Shown piece by piece: positions 10,464 to 21,200 of a DNA stretch of 64,000 nt (positions are counted from its first letter, which is position 1; each line of letters starts with the position of its first letter). The DNA lies in NCBI GenBank assembly GCA_032433765.1, contig JAVIAB010000102.1:7067007-7131006 (forward strand), given 5' to 3'. The stretch is from Megaustenia siamemsis. Taxonomy: Eukaryota > Mollusca > Gastropoda > Stylommatophora > Ariophantidae. Below the pieces are notes generated by a model that saw only the letters and a program-made list of their open reading frames with translations, was not told the origin of the DNA and ran no database searches. Made by a program: the position numbers and the translations under genes.

Positions 10464-10732
10464 GGAGCCGAGATAGCTCAGTGGTTAGTGAACTGGACTA
10501 CAAAGAACAAGAGGTAGAGTTCGATCCCAACCGACGGCTCCGGGTTCACCCAGCCTTAAATGGGTACCGGATTTTTTTTTCTGGGAAAGTAAAGCGGCAC
10601 GGGCGTAATACCGACCACATTACTCCAAAAATCATGTGCTGGGAGTCTGTAAAATTTATGGCCACTAACACCATATTCCCTATACGCCACTTGGCGTGAC
10701 GGGGGTACTTTACTTTTACTTACTTTTACAAA
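10464..10732 (+). mobile_element. S1 SINE, full length
   Basis: Has the A box (TAGCTCAGTGG), a mutated B box (AGTTCGATCCC), the core, and the terminal ACGCCACTTGGCGT hairpin, then ACTTTACTTTTACTTAC. It abuts the S3 head through the poly-C tract. Confidence 0.92.
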
Positions 10733-11127
10733 GCCCCCTACGCGACCTCTAAATTTGAACCCAACCCACTGCAGCAATTACTCAAACACTTGACATTTCT
10801 TAAGCCATTTGACCCGCTTGGGTTGTAGGTGGAATCCTCAGTTACAAGACTGCAAAGGTTAAACAATATGGGTCCCTACGTTGAACAACACCCACAGTCG
10901 GTCTCTGCTCAATCAAACATAAACCTCGACTGGTAATTTTTGGTTTTTGGAATAGGAAAAAAAATGGTTTCCATGTATGAACTCAATTTTTCGTTGTTGG
11001 ACAAACGAAATGAAAAATCGTGGTCGCGTGTTTGCATAACCGCCCTGTGTAAACAATATCAGGTGGGTGTAGACCTTTAACAACGGTTTCAAACGTTTTT
11101 TATTTGGTACCTAGGATAACGTTAATT
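10733..11127. other. Unassigned sequence
   Basis: No gene or known repeat was recognised in this interval before the CTT tract. Confidence 0.4.
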
Positions 11128-13316
11128 CTTCTTCTTCTTCTTTCTTCTTCTTCTTCTTTCTTCATCTTCTTCTTCTTTCTTCTTCTTCATCTTCATCTGC
11201 TTCTTCTTCTTCTTCTTCTTCTTTTTCTTCTTCTTTCTTCTTCTTCATCTTCTTCTTTTTCTTCTTCTTCTTTCTTCTTCTTCTTCTTCTTTCTTCTTTT
11301 TTTCTTCTTTCTTCTTCTTCTTCTTTTCCTTCTTCTTCTTCTTCTTCTTCTTCTTCTTCTTCTTCTTCTTCTTCTTCTTCTTCTTCTTCTTCTTCTCTTC
11401 TTCTTTTTCTTCTTCTTCTTCTTCTTCTTCTTTCTTTCTTCTTTTTCTTCTTCTTCTTCTTTCTTCTTTTTTTTTCTTCTTTCTTCTTCTATTTCTTCTT
11501 CTTCTTCTTCTTCTTCTTCTACTTATTCTTCTTCTTCTTCTTCTTCTTCTTCTTCTTCTTCTTCTTCTTCTTCTTTTTCTTCTTCTTCTTCTTCTTCTTC
11601 TTTTCTTCTTTTTCTTCTTCTTCTTCTTCTTCTTCTTTCTTCTTTTTTTTTCTTCTTCTTCTTCTTTCTTCTTTTTTTTCTTCTTTCTTCTTCTATTTCT
11701 TCTTCTTCTTCTTTTTCTTCTTCTACTTATTCTTCTTTCTTCTTCTTCTTTTTCTTCTTCTTCTTTTTCTTCTTCTACTTATTCTTCTTTCTTCTTCTTC
11801 TTCTTCTTTTTTTTCTTCTTCTTCTTTCTTCTTTTTCTTCTTCTTCTTCTTCTTCTTCTTTCTTCTTTTTTTTCTTCTTCTTCTTCTTTCTTTTTTTTTT
11901 CTTCTTTCTTCTTCTATTTCTTCTTCGTCTTCTTCTTCTTCTTCTTTCTTCTTCTTCTTCTTCTTCTTCTTCTTCTTCTTCTTCTTCTCTTCTTCTTCTT
12001 CTTCTTCTTCTTCTTCTTCTTTCTTCTTTTTTTTTTCTTCTTTCTTCTTCTATTTCTTCTTCTTCTTCTTTTTCTTCTTCTTCTTCTTCTTCTTCTCTTC
12101 TTCTTCTTCTTTCTTCTTCTTCTTCTTCTTCTTCTTCTTCATCTACTTCTTTTTCTTCTTCTTCTTTCTTCTTCTTCTTCTTCTTCTTCTTCTTCTTCTT
12201 CTTCTTCTACTTCTTTTTTCTTCTTCTTCTTTCTTCTTATTCTTTCTTCTTCTTCTTCTTCTTCTTCTTCTTCTTCTTCTTCTTCTTTTTTCTTCTTCTT
12301 TTTCTTCTTCTTCTTCTTCTTCTTCTTCTTCTACTTTCTTCTTTCTTCTTCTTCTTATTCTTTCTTCTTCTTCTTCTTCTTCTTCTTCTTTTTTCTTCTT
12401 CTTCTTTCTTCTTATTCTTCTTCTTCTTCTTCTTCTTCTTCTTTTTTCTCTTCTTCTTCTACTTATTTTTTCTTCTTCTTCTTTCTTCGTATTCTTTCTT
12501 CTTCTTCTTCTTCTTCTTCTTCTTTTTTCTTCTTCTTCTTCTTCTTCTACTTTCTTCTTTCTTCTTCTTCTTATTCTTTCTTCTTCTTCTTCTTCTTCTT
12601 CTTCTTCTTCTTCTTCTTCTTTTCTTCTTCTTCTTTCTTCGTATTCTTTCTTCTTCTTCTTCTTTTTCTTCTTCTTCTTCTTCTTTTTTCTTCTTCTTCT
12701 TTTTTTCTTCTTTTTTCTTCTTCTTCTTCTTTTTCTTCTTCTACTTATTCTTCTTTTTTTTTCTTCTGCTTCTTCTTCTTCTTATTCTGCTTCTTTCTTC
12801 TTCTTCTTCTTTTTCTACTTCTGCTTTTTTCTTCTTTTTTCTTTTTTTTTTCTTCTCTTCTTTTCTTCTTCTACTTATTCTTCTTTTTTTCTTATTCTCT
12901 TCTTTCTTCTTTTTTTTCTTCTGCTACTTATTCTTCCTCCTCTTTTTCTTCTTCTGTTTCTTCTTTTTTCTTCTACTTCTTCTTCCAATTTTTCTTCTTC
13001 TGTTTCTTCTGCTTCTTCTTCTTCTTCTTCTTCTTCTTCTTCTTCTTCTTCTGCTTCTTCTTCTTTCTTCTTCTTATTCTTCATCATCTTCATCATCGTT
13101 ATCATCATCGTCTTCTTCTTCTTCCTTTTCCTTCTCCTATTCTTCTTCTTCTCCTTCGTCTTCTTTCGTCCTCCCATCATCATCATCATCATCATCATCG
13201 TCGACGTCTTCTTGTTCTTCTACTTCTTATTCCTCCTCCTTCTCCTCTTCTTCTTCTCCTTCGCTTTCCTCTTCTCGTGGTTCTTCTTCTTCCTCCTCAT
13301 CATCTTCTTCTTATCT
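11128..13316. repeat. CTT/GAA polypyrimidine tract, about 2.2 kb
   Basis: Almost pure pyrimidine on the plus strand, mostly CTT with TTTC and T-run interruptions. Near 13080-13200 it also has CAT runs. On the minus strand this is (GAA)n. A 739-codon frame of Ser, Phe and Leu only is a low-complexity artefact. Such tracts can form triplex DNA. Confidence 0.96.
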
Positions 13317-13429
13317 AAACTAACGATCAACTACTTCACAACACAGAAAGTACAGTTAATTAAAGGCGTAATGACGACATATCTTTAAATCATCATTCTT
13401 CTTCTTCATTGATTTCACCGTTTATGTGG
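13317..13429. other. Unassigned sequence
   Basis: Short unique stretch between the CTT tract and an S3 copy; nothing recognised. Confidence 0.4.
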
Positions 13430-13795
13430 TTGTAAGTACGTCGTGTCGCTAATTTACGACAAAGCCCTGATATCTGCGTCTTTAAACCCGGAACATCCGT
13501 CTTCGACAAAGTTATATTTACCCAGACAATCTTCCCCATGACGTCACACCATTTTGGTCTCCTCTTTTCGGTTCTGGAACTCCTAAGAAAATTTTATAAT
13601 TTTTAACGTGTGCGAATGCACACGGGGCCTGCTGTTTTTAGTTGTTATCAGAAGATTGTTGGACATCGAATCTCACTACCCAGAGACCAAGGATTCGAAA
13701 TTGAAATTCCTGTTACCCGTGGCGGTATTCGATCTCGGATCCTTTCTGTCCAGAAGTCGACTTGTTACCTCTAGACCATACGTTACCCATTTTAT
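13430..13795 (-). mobile_element. S3 SINE, nearly full length, single seed unit
   Basis: On the minus strand the head reads TATGGTCTAGAGGTAACAAG with a weak B box (AGATCGAATACC). Then come GGTCTCTGGGTAGTGAGATT (once only), CCGTGTGCATTCGCACACG, CGAAGACGGATGTTCCGGG, and the end TAGCGACACG. This is the reference state for the expanded copy at 8805-10430. Confidence 0.8.
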
Positions 13796-13804
13796 ACGTC
13801 CGAG

Positions 13805-14325
13805 GAGTTAATTAAATTGTGATGGTATTTAAGGTAGACTCGGAGTTTGTGAGTTAAATTGTGATGGCGTTTGAGGTAGATTGGGAGTTAAATTGTGATG
13901 GTATTTAAGGTAGTTCAGGAGTCCGGTAGTTATATTGTGACGGTATTTGAGGTAGATTAGGAGTTAAATTGTGATGGTATTTGATGTAGATTAGGAGTTA
14001 AATTGTGATGGTTTTAAGGTAGATTAGGAGTTTGGGAGTTAAATTATAATGGTATTTGTGATAGATTCAGAGTCTGGAGTTAAAATGTGAAGATATTTGT
14101 GGTAGATTCCGAGTTTGTGAGTTAAATTATGATGGTATTTGTGGTAGATTCCGAGTTTGTGAGTTAAATTATGATGGTATTTGTGGTAGATTCGGTGTCA
14201 GGGAGTTAAATTGTGTGGTTTTTGAGGTAGATTCTGAGTTAATCAATAAAATTATGAATATGGTATTTGGGATAGATTCAGGGTTTGGGTGTCAAATTGT
14301 GATGGTTTTTGTGGTAGGAGCTAGA
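13805..14325. repeat. 36-bp degenerate minisatellite, about 14 units
   Basis: Irregular units with GAGTTAAATTGTGATGG and GGTAGATT, mostly 36 bp with longer variants containing an extra GTTTGG-type insert. Diverged and probably old. Confidence 0.85.
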
Positions 14326-14418
14326 ATAGTCCACGGTGGGAGTGTAATAATTTGGTTCACCACATTATGTTTGTGAAACACTGAATTAATAAAAGCCATA
14401 TTGGAGGCTGGATTAAGT

Positions 14419-14463
14419 AAAAAGAGCCCCCGACACGCCAAGTGGCGTATAGGGAATATGGTC
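14419..14463 (-). mobile_element. S1 SINE, 3' terminal fragment
   Basis: Only the last 45 bp, with the terminal ACGCCAAGTGGCGT hairpin and ATAGGGAATATGG. It is joined directly to the dispersed seed of the 56-bp repeat. Confidence 0.8.
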
Positions 14464-14547
14464 AGCTTCTATACTTAATAGAGATAAGGTATCCAGCCTG
14501 CCTTGTTCGATTTCATGACCCTTGACGAAAGTTTGCATTCACTCTTA
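14464..14547 (-). repeat. Dispersed seed of the 56-bp array
   Basis: The minus strand contains GTATAGAAGCT preceded by TTATCTCTATTAA and AACAAGGCAGGC, plus GAATGCAAAC further upstream. It aligns over about 84 bp with the plus strand of 16680-16765, at the left end of the 56-bp array. Confidence 0.7.
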
Positions 14548-14560
14548 AAACAAAAAAAGT

Positions 14561-14728
14561 AAGGAGCCCCTGTCACGCCAAGTGACGTATACGGAATATG
14601 GTGTTGATGACCATACATTTTACAGACCTTCAGCGCATGGTATTTGGGGTATTGTGGTCGGTATTACGCCCGTGCCGCTTCACTTTCCCAGAAAAAAATC
14701 CGGTACCCATTTAAGACTGGATGAACAC
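14561..14728 (-). mobile_element. S1 SINE, head missing
   Basis: The 3' two-thirds of S1: terminal hairpin region (ACGCCAAGTGACGT, stem weakened), core to CCGGTACCCATTTAAG. The head is replaced by the RTE-B copy that follows. Confidence 0.88.
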
Positions 14729-14730
14729 GG

Positions 14731-15077
14731 AAGGATACAGAGGTGGGATTTCTCTGAAGAATGTTAAAAGTTCCCTGGACAGCTAAAAAGACCAATGAGG
14801 AAGTTCTCAAAGAGGCCAACACAAAAAGGGAGCTCTGAAAAAGCATCAGAAAGAAACAATCAACATTTTTCGGGCACATCATGAGAAGAGAAAAGTTGGA
14901 ATATTTGGTTACAACTGGCAAAATAAAAGGAAAGAGAGATCGCGGACGACAAAGATAGAAAATGCTGGATAGCTTTGTGTCATGGCATGGAAACATTCAG
15001 CAACAGAACTGATACTATGCACTGTAGATAGAAGATTGTGGAAGGACATGATCGCCTACGCCAACCCGTTTGGCACA
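14731..15077 (+). mobile_element. RTE-B tail
   Basis: Decayed reverse transcriptase C-terminus in several frames: FLRRMLKVPWTAKKTNEEV-like start (with errors), FFGHIMRREKLEY, TTGKIKGKRDRGRQR followed by an in-frame stop, then the STTELI region. The end has the CCAACCCGTTTGGCAC variant shared with 4405-4570. Closest in extent to 59640-60103. Confidence 0.85.
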
Positions 15078-15338
15078 TAATGATGATTAATTAAATCTCA
15101 AGCTGGTAAAATTGTCGCCCCTGATTAACTGGTTCAACATGATTCTATGAGCAAGGTAGATCACTCTCTTTTGATCTCCGGGACTGGTGTTAAGTGTAAA
15201 TGTCTCATCCGATCGTAAACTTGTTGTGTGAGGTTCTAATAGGACTAACTTTTGAAGATCTCATGTAACGTATTATCCCGTCTTCGTGAACAAATGCAGG
15301 CAGAAGAGGGATATTCCGGGACACAATAATGAAAAGAA
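15078..15338 (+). repeat. 260-bp dispersed duplicate (copy 2)
   Basis: Nearly identical to 4561-4820. Here it lies between two RTE-B tails in the same orientation, which would allow recombination between them. Confidence 0.85.
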
Positions 15339-15464
15339 GCTGGATAGCTTGGTGTCATGGCATGGAAAACAGTCAACAACAGAACTGATACTATGCACTG
15401 TAGATAGAAGATTGTGGAAGGACATGACCGCCTACGCCAACCGGTATGGTACATGATGATGATG
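15333..15464 (+). mobile_element. RTE-B tail, short copy
   Basis: About 125 bp from CTGGATAGCTTGGTGTCATG to CTACGCCAACCGGTATGG, then ACATGATGATGATGA. It is 5'-truncated just after the 260-bp segment. Confidence 0.85.
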
Positions 15465-15549
15465 AACCCGGAAGCCGTCGGTTGGGATCGAACACTACCC
15501 CTTGTCATTTGTAGTCCAGTTCACTAACCAGGGAGCTATCGTGGCTTCG
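15465..15549 (-). mobile_element. S1 SINE, head only
   Basis: Minus strand has the tRNA-like part with TAGCTCCCTGGTTAGTGAAC and GTTCGATCCCAACCGACGG. The body is missing. It abuts the RTE-B (TGA)n tail. Confidence 0.82.
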
Positions 15550-15555
15550 AAGGCT

Positions 15556-15800
15556 TGGGGGTATAGAGGTACTGCGTCGGCTTCTGAACAAGAAAATTCC
15601 GTGTTTGATCCACATGGAACGACAATGTTTTACTTAGAACTCATGCTTTCCTTGTGGTGTTGCCATCCGTCTATCTGTGTGTAGTGAGAACCAATGCCTA
15701 GCCCTATCTGACAACGGTTAAAAAAAAAGGAACAGGGTGTCTCATTTGCACTCTGCGCACGTTAAAGAGCCGTGGCAATTTGATATTGAAGAGATTTTGT
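15556..15800 (+). mobile_element. S3-related SINE (CACGTTAAA core)
   Basis: Head GTATAGAGGTACTGCGTCGG, weak B box (GTTTGATCC), then CTAGCCCTATCTGACAACGG and GCACGTTAAAGAGCCGTGGC. It matches the layout of 42884-43165. The CACGTTAAA region is also in the S3 copies, so I treat them as one superfamily. Confidence 0.7.
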
Positions 15801-16393
15801 TGTTGTTTTAAATTGACCACTTTCCGGTTACAATTGATATGATAAAATCTGCCCCAAAAAAAATCCCGTTAAAACTCGACAATAAAAAAAAGTGAAAGTA
15901 CCTCTGAAAGGGGAGAATATCTGTCAGACTGGCGAGGGGGTATCAGAGCAAGCGGCTGCCGATATAAGAAAGTTATTTTTACGGACAATATTAAGTCCCT
16001 AGGGACTTCGCTAGAGGTATACAAAATGGCGTTCCCAAACAAACAAACAGTAGTCACATTGTGGCCACGTGGTCATAGTGTTCTCGTTCTATGATTGGTC
16101 TATCGTGGCACGTGCACTTAGTGCACCGAACAACCTTTTGACCCTAGAGTTCCATGATTTGAGGGCGGTGCTTTATCAGTGCACCAGATGGTGAAGAAAA
16201 CGCCCAACAGGATAAAAAGTGTAAGCGACCCATAGCTGACTGTTTGCTTTATGATCAGTGGCAAAAGACGATCGAGATTGTAATCAAGGATGGATTAACC
16301 ATTAAGCACAATAAACATGTGCTTAGGGCATCAAGGGAAGGAGGCACCACAAAGAGTACCCTATAAATGAACCGAAAATTACATGCAGATATA
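15801..16393. other. Mostly unassigned; possible S2 fragment
   Basis: 15995-16020 contains AGTCCCTAGGGACTTCG and AGAGGTA, matching the S2 3' end in plus orientation, so about 15880-16025 may be a diverged S2 fragment. The rest has no recognised feature. Confidence 0.4.
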
Positions 16394-16651
16394 GTAAAAG
16401 TAAAGAGCCCTGTCACTCCAAGTGGTATATAGGGAAATATTGTGTTAATGCCCATCATTTTTATAGATATTCATCACCTTATATTTGTGGTAATGTGGTT
16501 GGTATTACGCCCGTGCCGCACTACTTTCCCAGAAAAAAAAATCTGGTACTCATTTAAGGCTGGGTGAACCGGAGGCCGTCAGTCATGACCGAACCCAACC
16601 TCTTGTCCTTTATAGTCCAGTTCACTAACCAGTGAGCTATCGTGACTCCCA
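16394..16651 (-). mobile_element. S1 SINE, full length, diverged
   Basis: Complete in outline on the minus strand, with TAGCTCACTGGTTAGTGAAC at the head. The B box is damaged (GGGTTCGGTCAT) and the terminal hairpin is weakened. ATGCAGATAT before and ATACAGATAT after may be a decayed target-site duplication. Confidence 0.88.
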
Positions 16652-16679
16652 TATACAGATATGTATAATAATAAAGGGC

Positions 16680-17180
16680 ATCAAGTGAGTGCAAACCTCC
16701 GCCATGGGTCATTAAACCAACCAAGGCAAGCCGAATGCCGTATCTCTATTAAGTATAGAAGCTGGTGTGTTACATAACAAGCCAGGCCGGATGTCTTATC
16801 TCTGTTAAGTATAGAAGCTGGTGTGTTACATAACAAGCCAGGCCGGATGTCTTATCTCTGTTAAGTATAGAAGCTGGTGTGTTACATAACAAGCCAGGCC
16901 GGATGTCTTATCTCTATTAAGTATAGAAGCTGGTGTGTTACATAACAAGCCAGGCCGGATGTCTTATCTCTGTTAAGTATAGAAGCTGGTGTGTTACATA
17001 ACAAGCCAGGCCGGATGTCTTATCTCTGTTAAGTATAGAAGCTGGTGTGTTACATAACAAGCCAGGCCGGATGTCTTATCTCTGTTAAGTATAGAAGCCG
17101 GTGTGTTACATAACAAGGCAAGCCGGATGTCTTATCTCTATTAAGTATAGAAGCTGGTGTGTTGCATAAGATTAATTTTG
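16680..17180. repeat. 56-bp minisatellite, about 8 units, with its seed at the left
   Basis: Exact 56-bp spacing (16821 to 16877, and so on) of units containing GTGTGTTACATAACAAGCCA. Units differ at only a few sites. Bases 16680-16765 extend beyond the unit and match the dispersed copy at 14464-14547. Confidence 0.93.
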
Positions 17181-17204
17181 AGGATCTCATCAAAGACTTT
17201 GCCA

Positions 17205-17335
17205 TTAACTCTTTCCGTACGTTTCGCCGAACTGTAGGCCAAGCCGATTTCGGCTGTGTACCTTTCGCCGCATGGTGCGCCACGTTCAATTTGATTAGTG
17301 TGAACGCCATCAAACTATATTCTTTTTATGAAATA
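17205..17335 (+). mobile_element. Possible piggyBac-like MITE end (copy A)
   Basis: Starts TTAACTCTTTCCGTACG and contains TTGATTAGTGTGAACGCCAT and CAAACTATATTCTT. It aligns with 25446-25535, where the middle is about 40 bp shorter. TTAA followed by CYTTT at the end is typical of piggyBac-type elements, but no transposase or second end was found. Confidence 0.35.
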
Positions 17336-17397
17336 TAATACCTTATTCTAAAAAAAAAATATCTTTACGACACATAGTACCATTGCTGGTGTATGTC

Positions 17398-17420
17398 GGG
17401 GGGGGGGGGGGGGGGGGGGG
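17398..17420. repeat. Poly-G tract (23 G)
   Basis: Uninterrupted G run directly before a tRNA-like sequence. Quadruplex potential; exact length may be uncertain. Confidence 0.9.
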
Positions 17421-17424
17421 AGGC

Positions 17425-17580
17425 AACGATAGAACCAGAAGGATAAAGGCCGCTTGGTCAAGCAGTCGCCACGACGTGTGAGACTCTGGATTTTTATTTC
17501 ACCCCCGATAGAAAAAATCCTTTCTGTCTACCGCGGGCTTCGAACCCCGTACGTCGGCTTTTCAGCCAGCGGAACAGTGA
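17425..17580 (-). mobile_element. S4 tRNA-derived SINE or tRNA-like fragment
   Basis: On the minus strand CGCTGGCTGAAAAGCCGACG is followed by a perfect B box (GGTTCGAAGCC). About 100 bp of body follow, ending at the G run. No cloverleaf of a functional tRNA was evident. Seen only once here. Confidence 0.5.
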
Positions 17581-17807
17581 TTTTAGATTATCTGATTATC
17601 TGAAAATGCATATATAATATGTTATATGTTAGATAAATGTAAATATGTAGATTGATTCTTAAAACGATGGAAAATGTTGTCCCAGAAATCACTTCTGTTG
17701 AGTCGATAAAAGCTTCCGAACGGAAAGAGGTTTACACAAGTAAGAGAAAAGAATTCAAATATAAACAAAGAAGAATTAAACAAAAATAGTCATTAATGGG
17801 TGGCCTC

Positions 17808-18155
17808 AATAGCCTAGTTGGGAAAACCACCCGACTGGGCTACCGACCTTCGGACAAGGAGGCAAATAATAAAAAATGAATATTATTATAGAGGGAAACT
17901 TCCGAGGCGATAATCAACGAATCAATTTAGAGGAAGAGGTATGTTTACAGCACTCGGAAAAATATGACAAATAATCAACAACAGGTGCCATCCTGCTTCG
18001 GTTCATATATTGTTCTTTTTTTTCTGTTGTTGATTATTTGTCATTTTTTCCGAGTACTGCAAATATACCTCTTCCACTGAATTGATTCGACATCGGGACA
18101 ACCCGTGGTCGATTCCCGTTGGAAGATGTCGATTCAAGTCTTTTACCTTTAAAAA
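17808..18155 (+). mobile_element. S5 SINE, split by an inverted S6 pair
   Basis: The head GGCCTCAATAGCCTAGTTGG and ACCACCCGACTGGGCTACCG ends at about 17860. The B-box part (GTGGTCGATTCCCG) resumes at 18103. The end TTCAAGTCTTTTACCTTTA matches the 3' end of the intact S5 at 62121-62444. The middle of the body is deleted. Confidence 0.75.
17876..18092. mobile_element. S6 inverted pair, nested in S5
   Basis: 17876-17988 is S6 in minus orientation and 17993-18092 is S6 in plus orientation. Arms of about 65 bp (17921-17987 and about 18024-18090) are nearly perfect reverse complements, including TCCGAGTACTGCAAATATAC on the right. They could form a strong hairpin with a loop of about 35 bp. Confidence 0.8.
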
Positions 18156-18208
18156 AAAAAAAATTCACGCGAGAAAAGACATCATGGGAGTCTAACCAAA
18201 GAGAGGAT

Positions 18209-21200
18209 TCAACTAGTTATCTCTTCTCTCGACGCTGTAAGATAATGGAGGAAGGAGCAACTAGTTATCTCTTCTCTCGACGCTGTAAGATAATGGAGGA
18301 AGGAGCAACTAGTTATCTCTTCTCTCGACGCTGTAAGATAATGGAGGAAGGAGCAACTAATTATCTATTCTCTCGACGCTGTAAGATAATGGAGGAAGGA
18401 GCAACTAGTTATCTCTTCTCTCGACGCTGTAAGATAATGGAGGAAGGAGCAACTAATTATCTATTCTCTCGACGCTGTAAGATAATGGAGGAAGGAGCAA
18501 CTAGTTATCTCTTCTCTCGACGCTGTAAGATAATGGAGGAGGAGCAACTAATTATCTCTTCTCTCGACGCTGTAAGATAATGGAGGAAGGGGCAACTAGT
18601 TATATCTTCTCTCGACGCTATAAGATAATGGAGGAAGGAGCAACTAGTTATCTTTTCTCTCGACGCTATAAGATAATGGAGGAAGGAGCAACTAGTTATC
18701 TTTTCTCTCGATGCTATAAGATAATGGAGGAAGGAGCAACTAGTTATCTCTTCTCTCGACGCTGTAAGATAATGGAGGAAGGAGCAACTAGTTATCTCTT
18801 CTCTCGACGCTATAAGATAATGGAGGAAGGGGCAACTAGTTATCTCTTCTCTCGACGCTGTAAGATAATGGAGGAAGGAGCAACTAGTTATCTCTTCTCT
18901 CGACGCTGTAAGATAATGGAGGAAGGAGCAACTAGTTATCTCTTCTCTCGACGCTATAAGATAATGGAGGAAGGAGCAACTAGTTATCTTTTCTCTCGAT
19001 GCTATAAGATAATGGAGGAAGGAACAACTAGCTATCTCTTCTCTCGACGCTGTAAGATAATGGAGGAAGGAGCAACTAGTTATCTCTTCTCTCGACGCTG
19101 TAAGATAATGGAGGGAGGAGCAACTAATTATCTCTTCTCTCGACGCTGTAAGATAATGGAGGAAGGGGCAACTAGTTATCTCTTCTCTCGACGCTATAAG
19201 ATAATGGAGGAAGGAGCAACTAGTTATCTTTTCTCTCGACGCTATAAGATAATGGAGGAAGGAGCAACTAGTTATCTTTTCTCTCGATGCTATAAGATAA
19301 TGGAGGAAGGAGCAACTAGTTATCTCTTCTCTCGACGCTGTAAGATAATGGAGGAAGGAGCAACTAGTTATCTCTTGTCTCGACGCTGTAAGATAATGGA
19401 GGAAGGAGCAACTAGTTATCTTTTCTCTCGATGCTATAAGATAATGGAGGAAGGAGCAACTAGTTATCTTTTCTCTCGATGCTATAAGATAATGGAGGAA
19501 GGAGCAACTAGTTATCTCTTCTCTCGACGCTGTAAGATAATGGAGGAAGGAGCAACTAATTATCTCTTCTCTCGACGCTGTAAGATAATGGAGGAAGGAG
19601 CAACTAGTTATCTCTTCTCTCGACGCTATAAGATAATGGAGGAAGGAGCAACTAGTTATCTTTTCTCTCGATGCTATAAGATAATGGAGGAAGGAGCAAC
19701 TAGTTATCTCTTCTCTCGACGCTGTAAGATAATGGAGGAAGGAGCAACTAGTTATCTCTTCTCTCGACGCTGTAAGATAATGGAGGAAGGAGCAACTAGT
19801 TATCTCTTCTCTCGACGCTGTAAGATAATGGAGGAAGGAGCAACTAGTTATCTCTTCTCTCGACGCTGTAAGATAATGGAGGAAGGAGCAACTAGTTATC
19901 TCTTCTCTCGACGCTGTAAGATAATGGAGGAAGGAGCAACTAGTTATCTCTTCTCTCGACGCTGTAAGATAATGGAGGAAGGAGCAACTAGTTATCTCTT
20001 GTCTCGACGCTGTAAGATAATGGAGGAAGGAGCAACTAGTTATCTCTTGTCTCGACGCTGTAAGATAATGGAGGAAGGAGCAACTAGTTATCTTTTCTCT
20101 CGACGCTATAAGATAATGGAGGAAGGAGCAACTAGTTATCTCTTCTCTCGACGCTGTAAGATAATGGAGGAAGGAGCGATGAGGAAAAGACATCAGGGGA
20201 GTCTAACCAATGAGGGGACTCAACTAGTTATCTCTTCTCTCGACGCTGTAAGATAATTGAGGAAGGAGCAACTAGTTATCTCTTCTCTCGACGCTGTAAG
20301 ATAATGGAGGAAGGAGCAACTAGTAATCTCTTCTCTCGACGCTGTAAGATAATGGAGGAAGGAGCAACTAGTTATCTCTTCTCTCGACGCTGTAAGATAA
20401 TGGAGGAAGGAGCAACTAGTTATCTCTTCTCTCGACGCTGTAAGATAATGGAGGAAGGAGCAACTAGTTATCTCTTCTCTCGACGCTGTAAGATAATGGA
20501 GGAAGGAGCAACTAGTTATCTCTTCTCTCGACGCTGTAAGATAATGGAGGAAGGAGCGACTAGCTATCTCTTCTCTCGACGCTGTAAGATAATGGAGGAA
20601 GGAGCACTAGTAATCTTTTCTCTCGACGCTGTAAGATAATGGAGGAAGGAGCGACTAGCTATCTCTTCTCTCGACGCTGTAAGATAATGGAGGAAGGAGC
20701 GACTAGCTATCTCTTCTCTCGACGCTGTAAGATAATGGAGGAAGGAGCGACTAGTTATCTCTTCTCTCGACGCTATAAGATAATGGAGGAAGGAGCAACT
20801 AGTTATCTCTTCTCTCGACGCTATAAGATAATGGAGGAAGGAGCAACTAGTTATCTCTTCTCTCGACGCTATAAGATAATGGAGGAAGGAGCAACTAGTT
20901 ATCTCTTCTCTCGACGCTATAAGATAATGGAGGAAGGAGCAACTAGTTATCTCTTCTCTCGACGCTATAAGATAATGGAGGAAGGAGCAACTAGTTATCT
21001 CTTCTCTCGACGCTATAAGATTATGGAGGAAGGAGCAACTAGCTATCTCTTCTCTCGACGCTGTAAGATAATGGAGGAAGGAGCGACTAGTTATCTCTTC
21101 TCTCGACGCTGTAAGATAATGGAGGAAGGAGCGACTAGCTATCTCTTCTCTCGACGCTATAAGATAATGGAGGAAGGAGCAACTAGTTATCTTTTCTCTC

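Noticed and set aside
11104..13323. 739-codon Ser/Phe/Leu-rich frame
   Set aside because: Pure CTT simple repeat; codons TCT, TTC, CTT only.
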